Source: Anaerolineales bacterium (lineage in GTDB: Bacteria > Chloroflexota > Anaerolineae > Anaerolineales > Villigracilaceae). Taken from it: a stretch of DNA of 64,000 bases. The stretch covers positions 1 to 64,000 of the forward strand of contig JADZCC010000076.1 of assembly GCA_020851785.1 (NCBI GenBank). Direction: 5' to 3'. Both the position numbers and the translations under genes were made by a program. This document shows, piece after piece, positions 17,030 to 24,589 of the stretch. The first letter of the stretch is position 1, and every line of letters starts with the position of its first letter. The notes beneath the pieces were generated by a model. That model saw nothing but the letters and a program-made list of their open reading frames with translations. It searched no databases and was not told where the DNA came from.

Positions 17030-18032
17030 ATTTAACCAGCGTTTGGATATTTTCAATCGGCGTTTGGATGACCAAATCACAACCTGGCCAGACCGCATCC
17101 ACACCCGCCTCTTTCGCACGGATAACTGCCTCAGCGACTTGAGCATTTTCTCCCCGCCAAATTGTTTCTACCGGGTCAAGATTCCCAAACAGCAGAGTAT
17201 CTTTCAACACTTCACGCGCCTTGACCAAATCCACAGTCTGGTCAATGGAGATCGCATCCGCCCCCGTTTGACTCAACAAATGCAAACCATTCGTCACATC
17301 CCCACACACAGACAAAACCACTGGCTTTGATAATTTCTCAATCAAGACTTTCTCCGCAGGCAAAACAAACTGCTCATACTTGGCTGGACCAATAAACCCA
17401 GGCGACCCGCCCATATCGTGAATCGTAATAAAATCCGCGCCTGCATTTTTATATTCATCCCCAATCTTTGCAAGAAAAGAAGAAAGATGAAACAGAGCAT
17501 CTAAAACGGCTTGTGGTTCTTTCTTCATTTCAATAAATAAATTCTTCGGGTTACAAATATACAACAACAAAGTATAAGCCCCAGGCATCATCCCCGAAAT
17601 CACAACATCTTTTCCAATATCTTCTTTCACTAAGCCAATCGCTTCACAAATAATATCCAGTTTGCTTGTTTCTAGTCCCCTGGTTCCTAATTCCCAATTC
17701 CCTAATCCCTGAATCTCCTTCACACTCTCAACCAACGCCCTCTTCACCTGCGGAAACATCAACTCCCCACCCTCAAAATAATTTAATTCAGCGCCCAACA
17801 TCTCAGCAGGGGAGCATAAATCCAATGGCAAAGTTGCAGACGGCATTCCTGTTAACTTAAATGTACTCGCCGCGGCTTTTGCCATCTTCTTTGCATCTTG
17901 ATGAATTTCATGCAAAGACAGACCTTCTTTATTTAATCCCTCTTCTGTAATATGAATCAACCCGCTAAAAGCAGGTTGTTTATCTGTCTGTTTGCCAGAG
18001 AGTAAATCAAGAATTGCTTGTCGCTGACTCAT
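17028..18032 (-). CDS. Uroporphyrinogen decarboxylase-family corrinoid methyltransferase (MtaA/CmuA-like)
   Basis: ADFITIHDMGGSPGFIGPAKYEQFVLP, TGADAISIDQTVDL, GVDAVWPGCDL. Confidence 0.75.
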   Translation of the reverse strand: MSQRQAILDLLSGKQTDKQPAFSGLIHITEEGLNKEGLSLHEIHQDAKKMAKAAASTFKLTGMPSATLPLDLCSPAEMLGAELNYFEGGELMFPQVKRALVESVKEIQGLGNWELGTRGLETSKLDIICEAIGLVKEDIGKDVVISGMMPGAYTLLLYICNPKNLFIEMKKEPQAVLDALFHLSSFLAKIGDEYKNAGADFITIHDMGGSPGFIGPAKYEQFVLPAEKVLIEKLSKPVVLSVCGDVTNGLHLLSQTGADAISIDQTVDLVKAREVLKDTLLFGNLDPVETIWRGENAQVAEAVIRAKEAGVDAVWPGCDLVIQTPIENIQTLVK

Positions 18033-18058
18033 CGCTCGTAAACCTCTCTCTTTACCAA

Positions 18059-18940
18059 TTACCCTTTTACTGCCTTCACAATCGCCGCAATATGCTCTGG
18101 AGTATTCCCACAACACCCCCCAACAACCTTTGCACCCAATTCTACATACTTCTTCGCAAAATTCGCCATGTCTTCTGGACCCATATCGTAAACACCTTGT
18201 TCCGTTTCAATATCCATGTGAGGAACTCCAGCATTTGGCTTCACCCACAACGGAAAATTTGGCACAGCCACAGCATATTCTTTGACCACTGCTTCCATAT
18301 TATCAAGTGTTGTCCCACAATTCGCGCCGACGAGTGTTGCGCCCATTTCAGAATATTTTTTCATCACATCCTTGGGTTTGACTCCCATCATCGTGCGTGT
18401 GCCTCGGTCATAACTAAATGAAACCACAATCGGCAAATCCGTCACAGACCTTGCGCCTTCAAACGCCGCATTGGTTTCTTCCACTGCAAACATCGTTTCA
18501 ATTAATAACAAATCCACGCCGCCATCGGCAAGCGCTTTGGCTTGTTCTGCAAAGGTCGCTTTGACATCATCATATTCCAACGGACCATACGGCTTAAGAA
18601 TCGCACCCACAGGACCCATTGAGCCAGCCACAAGTCCATTATTCAATGAAGCGGCTTTGCGTGAAATTTCCGCCGCACGCATGTTGACCTCAGGAGTTCG
18701 ATCCTGATATTTCGAATCTTTCATGCGCATCCTGGTTCCACCGAAAGTACAAGTTAGAATGATGTCAGACCCAGCCTGAGCGAAGGAAGAAGCGAGTTGC
18801 AAAAGTGTGTCAGGATCATCAAGTATCAAATCTTCTGGCGGCTTACCAGGTTTGAGTCCCATCTTTTGTAAGTTTGAACCCGTTGCCCCATCCGCAACCA
18901 AAATTTCGCCACTGTTTAATCGTTCTAAAAATTTATTCAT
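18059..18940 (-). CDS. Homocysteine S-methyltransferase-family protein
   Basis: VADGATGSNLQKMGL, GANCGTTLDNM, GGCCGNTPEHI zinc motifs. Confidence 0.85.
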   Translation of the reverse strand: MNKFLERLNSGEILVADGATGSNLQKMGLKPGKPPEDLILDDPDTLLQLASSFAQAGSDIILTCTFGGTRMRMKDSKYQDRTPEVNMRAAEISRKAASLNNGLVAGSMGPVGAILKPYGPLEYDDVKATFAEQAKALADGGVDLLLIETMFAVEETNAAFEGARSVTDLPIVVSFSYDRGTRTMMGVKPKDVMKKYSEMGATLVGANCGTTLDNMEAVVKEYAVAVPNFPLWVKPNAGVPHMDIETEQGVYDMGPEDMANFAKKYVELGAKVVGGCCGNTPEHIAAIVKAVKG

Positions 18941-18950
18941 TTATCCTCTC

Positions 18951-19074
18951 GGTGGTCGAGTAGACGCGCTCTTGTTCTTCGCGTCGTATCGAGACCATCA
19001 CTTTAATAAAGATTTTTCTTTAACAGGTGGTTTCGATACACCCCTCAAAGAGCATTCGGGGCTACTCAACCACC
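18951..19074. repeat. Two REP-like hairpins (GGTGGTCGAGTAG...GTATCGAGACCATC; GGTGGTTTCGATAC...GCTACTCAACCACC)
   Basis: Each half is an imperfect hairpin; outer ends are inverted repeats. Confidence 0.75.
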
Positions 19075-19079
19075 GTACA

Positions 19080-21200
19080 TCACTTCATAAATTTTTTCGC
19101 CATCGGGTCCACGACTCGATTCGGAATCAAATGCGCGATATGCGGAAACGGCTCGCTCATGTGCGGGAAACTCGTCGCCAACATAAATTGATTTTGAAAT
19201 TCAGGGTCAGTGGGCAATTCAAACCGTTCAACACTGCGCGTCACTGCATCAATCTCATTTCGTTTTTCAACATTCAACAACGCAATCCGCGCGCCATCGC
19301 CCGCCGCATTTCCAACCGCATACACATTTTTCAAATCGCAATCGGGGATCAACCCAATCAACATCGCTTTTTCTTTATCAATATAACTTCCAAACCCGCC
19401 CGCCAAAATCACTTTATCAGGGTCTTGCAAACCACTGCGTTTCAACAAAGTGCGCGACGCAGTAAACAACGCCGCCTTTGCCAATTGAATTTGACGAACA
19501 TCTTGCTGAGTCATGGGGATGTCTCGACCGATAGATGTTTCCTCCGCCCAGGCGATGACATACTCCCAGCCGCTTTCTGCTTTTCGAATCCGCTTCCTCT
19601 CCGAGGACGATGTCGACTCTAGCCCCTGCTTGAATTTGCCACGAGAATCTATGATCCCCGCTCGAAACAATTCCGCTACCGCGTCAATGATGGCAGAACC
19701 ACAAATCCCTTTTGCCTTGCCTGTGTTCCAATCCTCCTCACCGACGATTTTATATTTTGGTTCAAGAGTCTTTTCATCAATGTGGACTCGTTCAATGGCG
19801 CCAGGCGCCGCGCGCATTCCATATTCAACATGCGCCCCTTCCAATGCGGGTCCCGTTGGCGTGGATGTACAAACCAATCGCTTTCGATTTCCTAAAATCA
19901 ATTCTGCATTTGTGCCTACATCAATTAACAACCAATTTTCATCTTGCTTGTGTGGTTCTTCTGCCAGAATCATGGCGCTCGTATCTGCGCCGACAAATGA
20001 TGCAATCGTGGGGAGGATATGAATATTTCCTGACGTATTAATATGAATACCAAGTTCTCGTGCCTTCACATCCACTGACTTATGAATCGTTGGCACAAAC
20101 GGAGCTAATCCTAAATCTTTTGGATGTAAATTCAAAAGTACATGATGCATGGTTGAATTGCCAACCAAAACCATTTCCAAAATTTCTTCTACTTTTATGT
20201 CGTTGCGAGGACGCACTTGCTCTTTATCCGAAGCAATCTCCTTGTTTTCAACCGGAGACTGCTTCGCAACTTGCGCTCGCAGCGACATATTAGCGGACTT
20301 GACCGCTTGTTTCAATAATTTATTTAATGTAGAGATAATAGCTTTGTGTAATTTCTCCAAGCCGTCTGGATGTTCAATCGTATATTGAATGCGCGACATG
20401 ACATCTTCGCCATACACAATCTGCGGATTCATTTCAGATTCAGAAGCCAAGACTTCGCCAGTTCGTAAATTGCATAAATACAAAGCAATGGTTGTAGAGC
20501 CAATGTCCACAGCCGCGCCGTAACTATCTTCTACATAGCCTGCTTGCACTTCAATTACTTCTTTATCCTGCCAAACGGAAACAGTCACGTTCCATTTTGA
20601 GTCGCGCAAGGTTTTGGATAAATTTCGCAAGCATTGATAATCAATATCCAACTCATACCAGAGCGGAGTTTTTGCATCCACGCCACGCACCAACTGCATG
20701 GATGTTTCGATTCCTTTGGCGAGTCGTTCCCAATCTGCAATTGGTCTCTCCAAATTAGGCGGAACCATGCTCACCAAATATTTTCGTACCGATGGTTTAA
20801 CTTCAATGGCACGGTTGCTGGCGCTCTTGCGGACAATTTGTTTATTCCCGCGGCTCTCTTCAGGCACATTGATTAATACATCGCCATTAATCTTGCACTG
20901 ACAAGACAACCGCACTTGTCCCACTTCCCAGCCTTTATCTTTTAATAACTTCGGTCTGCGAGCAAAGTAGGCCGCTTCTTCTGGCGAAACCGGTGAGACG
21001 TTTTCTCGTTTGGAGTCAATGTTGTATTTTTCAAAACGCCCCTCTTCAATTAAAACCAGACACTTGCCACAAGTGGCATTCTCAGCGCAAATCGATTCGA
21101 TTTCCACGCCCAACTCGCGCGCCGCCGAACGAATGGACAGTCCTTCATCTACTTGTCCGCGCGAGCCAGAGGGTTGCAGGATGATGTTATGTTTTTTCAT
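19080..21200 (-). CDS. DUF4445/ASKHA-domain corrinoid activation protein with N-terminal 2Fe-2S ferredoxin domain (RACo/RamA-like)
   Basis: CAENATCGKCLVLIEEG ferredoxin motif; GAAVDIGSTTIALYLCNL and LIDVGTNAELILGN ATPase motifs. Confidence 0.8.
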   Translation of the reverse strand: MKKHNIILQPSGSRGQVDEGLSIRSAARELGVEIESICAENATCGKCLVLIEEGRFEKYNIDSKRENVSPVSPEEAAYFARRPKLLKDKGWEVGQVRLSCQCKINGDVLINVPEESRGNKQIVRKSASNRAIEVKPSVRKYLVSMVPPNLERPIADWERLAKGIETSMQLVRGVDAKTPLWYELDIDYQCLRNLSKTLRDSKWNVTVSVWQDKEVIEVQAGYVEDSYGAAVDIGSTTIALYLCNLRTGEVLASESEMNPQIVYGEDVMSRIQYTIEHPDGLEKLHKAIISTLNKLLKQAVKSANMSLRAQVAKQSPVENKEIASDKEQVRPRNDIKVEEILEMVLVGNSTMHHVLLNLHPKDLGLAPFVPTIHKSVDVKARELGIHINTSGNIHILPTIASFVGADTSAMILAEEPHKQDENWLLIDVGTNAELILGNRKRLVCTSTPTGPALEGAHVEYGMRAAPGAIERVHIDEKTLEPKYKIVGEEDWNTGKAKGICGSAIIDAVAELFRAGIIDSRGKFKQGLESTSSSERKRIRKAESGWEYVIAWAEETSIGRDIPMTQQDVRQIQLAKAALFTASRTLLKRSGLQDPDKVILAGGFGSYIDKEKAMLIGLIPDCDLKNVYAVGNAAGDGARIALLNVEKRNEIDAVTRSVERFELPTDPEFQNQFMLATSFPHMSEPFPHIAHLIPNRVVDPMAKKFMK
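20197..20288. repeat. REP-like palindrome apparently inserted in frame in the corrinoid activator CDS
   Basis: ATGTCGTTGCGAGGACGCACTTGC...CCGAAGCAATCT closely matches 9526-9625; encodes MSLRAQVAKQSPVENKEIASDKEQVRPRNDI. Confidence 0.8.
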
Positions 21201-21257
21201 AAATTGACAATGGACGACGGACGATTGACCATGCTCAACGGTCTATCGTCTATGGTC

Positions 21258-21548
21258 TTAAGCAGATTCTTTTTCCCGTTTGGGAATTTCAATTTTGGCA
21301 GACTCAACTTCCAGTTCGGCAAGGAGCGCATCCGCAACTTCTTCGGGCGAGCCATCCCGTTCGATCCACTCGCCACGTTTGTATTCCTTTGCGTAAGCGC
21401 TGGTGGAGGTTGCGCCAACGGCCATGGCGTAGGCGTCAATTTTGTTTTGAATTTTGGCAGAGAGTTGTTTCTTGACCGTGCGCCCTTCGCCCTCCACCGT
21501 GAAGGATTGGGGGATCTGCTTCCAATACATGATTCGATATCTGGTCAT
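21258..21548 (-). CDS. Small conserved protein, possibly 'virulence factor' domain family
   Basis: 96 aa, RYRIMYWKQIPQSFTVEGEG...; start of same-strand cluster. Confidence 0.5.
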   Translation of the reverse strand: MTRYRIMYWKQIPQSFTVEGEGRTVKKQLSAKIQNKIDAYAMAVGATSTSAYAKEYKRGEWIERDGSPEEVADALLAELEVESAKIEIPKREKESA

Positions 21549-21736
21549 CGCGCCTCGAAATTATATATAATTTTAGGGGATTGTACGAGAGGAATGCGGA
21601 TGGGTCAAGGCGAAAATTATCAAAGGCGTTGAAGACGAAATATTTTTTCTGAAGATTTGAACTTCAGCCCGCCCCCTAGATTGGTTTTTCACTTTGGCAG
21701 TAGAATGGAGCCAGCTTAAATACGAACGGAGAAAAA

Positions 21737-22081
21737 ATGAGCAAGGATACTTTGAATTTATCTGAAAAGCCGCAGGTTTTAGCGGACTTAATCGCCACCC
21801 AGCCCGGCGCAGTGGTCAGTCGCGTTTTGTTGAATAAGCCCACCGGCACGATTACGCTCTTCGCGTTTGACGAAGGCGAAGGGCTGAGCGAACACACTTC
21901 GCCTTATAATGCGCTGGTGCAAATTTTGGATGGCGAAGCGCACATTTTCATCGACTCGGTTGAGCATGTGGTGAGCGCGGGAAGCATCCTGATGTTGCCC
22001 GCCAACGCCCCGCACATGTTACAGGCCAAGGTGGCCTTCAAAATGTTGTTGACCATGATCCGCGAGAAAAAGGAAGCCTAG
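21737..22081 (+). CDS. Cupin-domain protein
   Basis: EGEGLSEHTSPYNALVQILDGEAHIFID...LPANAPHMLQA. Confidence 0.85.
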   Translation: MSKDTLNLSEKPQVLADLIATQPGAVVSRVLLNKPTGTITLFAFDEGEGLSEHTSPYNALVQILDGEAHIFIDSVEHVVSAGSILMLPANAPHMLQAKVAFKMLLTMIREKKEA

Positions 22082-22082
22082 A

Positions 22083-22114
22083 AAAAAACCGCAGGCAAAA
22101 GCCTGCGGTTTTTT
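22083..22114. terminator. Bidirectional rho-independent terminator
   Basis: AAAAAACCGCAGGC-AAAA-GCCTGCGGTTTTTT. Confidence 0.95.
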
Positions 22115-23348
22115 ATACGTTTTCCGCCAGCGCATTTCCCGCCAGCCAGCCGGTCGTCCACGCGGATTGAAAGTTAAACCCGCCAGTCAAACCGTCAATA
22201 TCCAGAACTTCGCCCGCAAAGAACAAGCCGGGGATGAGTTTGCTTTGCATGGTTTTGAAATCCACCTCGCTTAACTTGACGCCGCCGCAGACGACAAACT
22301 CTTCTTTGAAAATTCCCTTGCCTTGAATCCTAAATTCGCCCGCCGTTAACTCTTGCGCGAGTTTGCGTAGTTCCGCTTTGGAGAGATCGCCCCAATTTTT
22401 TTCGCCGATGAAGCCAGTTAATTGTTTCCATAAGCGCAAGGGGATTTGCGAGAAGGCGGGTTGCGTCGCAACTTTTTTTCGCGCGTTCTCTTTCCAGTCT
22501 TTATTACTGTGCAGGATGGCCAGAGCGGAATCGAATGTATGGTCGCCGAGCCAGTTCACGGTGAGGGGCGAAGCGTATTTTTTATCAAATAAAATTCTGG
22601 CGCCCCAGGCGGAACATTTCAACACGGCGGGGCCGCTTAATCCCCAGTGCGTAATCAGCGCCGCGCCTTGCGTTGTGATCGTATCCATTTTGAGAATTAC
22701 ATTTTCAACCGAGACGCCCGCCAGCCCGTCCAGCCTTTTGTCTTTGACGTTGAACGTAAAAAGCGACGGAACTGGTTGGACGATGGAATGCCCCAGCGCC
22801 TGAACCAGGCTTTGCGTTTTTGCGTCGCTCCCCGTGGCGAGTAATAATTTTTTGGTTTGCAGGTTAAATAATTTGCCTGCGCCTCGCAGTTCAAGGCGAA
22901 ATCCGTTTTTATTTTTTTCGACGGCGAGCAGGGCCGTGCCGGTTTGAACTTTTATTCCGGCGGCCTGCGCCGCTTCGCGCAAGCCGTTCGCAATTGTGCG
23001 GGCGTCGTCTGTGCTTGGAAACATTCGACGATCGGCTTCGGTTTTTAACTTCACGCCGCGCGCTTCAAACCATTTGAGCGTATCTTTGGGTTGAAAGCGT
23101 GTGAACGCGCCGCGCAATTCGTTTGCGCCACGCGGATAAAAGCCCACCAGTTCGGCAGGTTCAAAGCAGGCGTGCGTCACGTTGCAACGCCCGCCGCCAG
23201 AAATCAAAACCTTGCCCAGCGTCTGGCTGGCCTTTTCAACGATTAAGACCTTTAGCTGTGGGTTTAATTCCGCGCATCGAATGGCGGCAAAAAAACCGGC
23301 GGGGCCGCCGCCGGTAATTACTACATCCCAGTTCAAGTTGGCGGACAT
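22113..23348 (-). CDS. NAD(P)/FAD-dependent oxidoreductase, HI0933/YhiN-like
   Basis: VVITGGGPAGFFAAIRCAE; SGGGRCNVTH; GGFNFQSAWTTGWLAG. Confidence 0.85.
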   Translation of the reverse strand: MSANLNWDVVITGGGPAGFFAAIRCAELNPQLKVLIVEKASQTLGKVLISGGGRCNVTHACFEPAELVGFYPRGANELRGAFTRFQPKDTLKWFEARGVKLKTEADRRMFPSTDDARTIANGLREAAQAAGIKVQTGTALLAVEKNKNGFRLELRGAGKLFNLQTKKLLLATGSDAKTQSLVQALGHSIVQPVPSLFTFNVKDKRLDGLAGVSVENVILKMDTITTQGAALITHWGLSGPAVLKCSAWGARILFDKKYASPLTVNWLGDHTFDSALAILHSNKDWKENARKKVATQPAFSQIPLRLWKQLTGFIGEKNWGDLSKAELRKLAQELTAGEFRIQGKGIFKEEFVVCGGVKLSEVDFKTMQSKLIPGLFFAGEVLDIDGLTGGFNFQSAWTTGWLAGNALAENV

Positions 23349-24583
23349 TAATCAAACAACATCAGCGCCGGGTCTTCGAGCATCTGTTTCACATGGACGA
23401 GAAATTGCACGGCTTCGCTTCCGTCCACAATGCGATGATCGTAACTGAGCGCCAGATACATCATCTTGCGAATGACGACCTGTCCATTGAGCGCGATGGG
23501 GCGTTCTTCAATTTTGTGCAGGCCCAAAATGCCAACCTGGGGCGGGTTCAAAATTGGCGTGCTGAGGAGCGAACCAAAGACGCCGCCGTTGGTAATGGTG
23601 AAACTGCCGCCGCGTAAATCTTCAATCGAAAGTTTGCCGGTATTGGCCTTCGTCGCAAAGACTTTGATCTCGCGTTCAATATCCGCGTAGCTCAGTTGAT
23701 CGGCATCGCGAAGCACCGGCACCACCAGCCCTTCTTCCGCGCCCACCGCCATGCCAATGTCGTAGTAATTTTTCAAAACAATTTCATCGCCCTGAATTTC
23801 GCCATTCAAACGCGGGAAGGCTCTCAACGCGCTGATCGAGGCTTTGACAAAGAAAGACATCAACCCCAACTTCACGCCATGCTTGGCCTGAAATTCATCG
23901 TTGCGGCGCTTGCGTAACTCCATCACTGGGCCCATATCCACTTCATTGAAAGTGGTGAGCATGGCTGTGGTGTGTTGCGCTTCCAACAAGCGTTTGGCGA
24001 TGGTTTGCCTGCGGCGCGACATGCGGACGCGCTCTTCGGAACGTTCGCCAGCGACGCGCGCAGGCCTGGCGGGCAATTGCGCTTCGGGCTTAACCGAAGC
24101 GGGTTTGGCCTCCGTTTGAGTTTTCTCACGCCCTTGCAAAAACTGTTGCACATCGTTCTTGGTGACGCGCCCTTCAACGCCGGTGCCGGAAAGTTGCGCC
24201 ACGTCCACGTTTTGTTCGCGGGCCATGCGCGAAGCCACTGGCGTAGCCTGCGGCGTTTCGCGCGCTGGTTTGGCGCTCTCTTTCGGCGTGGACTCTGTTT
24301 CCGCTTGCGGCGTAGCAGGCTTCGGCGCGGCAGAAGCGGCGACCGCTTTTTCGTCAATTTCGGCTAGCACGTCCCCAACCTTCACATCGGCCCCTTCCGC
24401 AAATTTAATCCGGGCCAGCGCTCCGGAACTTTTCGCGCCAACTTCGAGGTTGATTTTGTCGGTTTCCAATTCCACGAGGATGTCGCCGACGTTCACGGCC
24501 TCCCCTTCTTTTTTGAGCCAGCGGGAGACAGTCGCCTCAATGACAGATTCGCCCATCTCAGGGACCAAGACTTGTACGGTCAT
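23348..24583 (-). CDS. sucB: Dihydrolipoyllysine-residue succinyltransferase (2-oxoglutarate dehydrogenase E2)
   Basis: Lipoyl domain [13 protein letters not shown]3-binding domain; catalytic [19 protein letters not shown]. Confidence 0.9.
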   Translation of the reverse strand: MTVQVLVPEMGESVIEATVSRWLKKEGEAVNVGDILVELETDKINLEVGAKSSGALARIKFAEGADVKVGDVLAEIDEKAVAASAAPKPATPQAETESTPKESAKPARETPQATPVASRMAREQNVDVAQLSGTGVEGRVTKNDVQQFLQGREKTQTEAKPASVKPEAQLPARPARVAGERSEERVRMSRRRQTIAKRLLEAQHTTAMLTTFNEVDMGPVMELRKRRNDEFQAKHGVKLGLMSFFVKASISALRAFPRLNGEIQGDEIVLKNYYDIGMAVGAEEGLVVPVLRDADQLSYADIEREIKVFATKANTGKLSIEDLRGGSFTITNGGVFGSLLSTPILNPPQVGILGLHKIEERPIALNGQVVIRKMMYLALSYDHRIVDGSEAVQFLVHVKQMLEDPALMLFD

Positions 24584-24589
24584 AATTAT

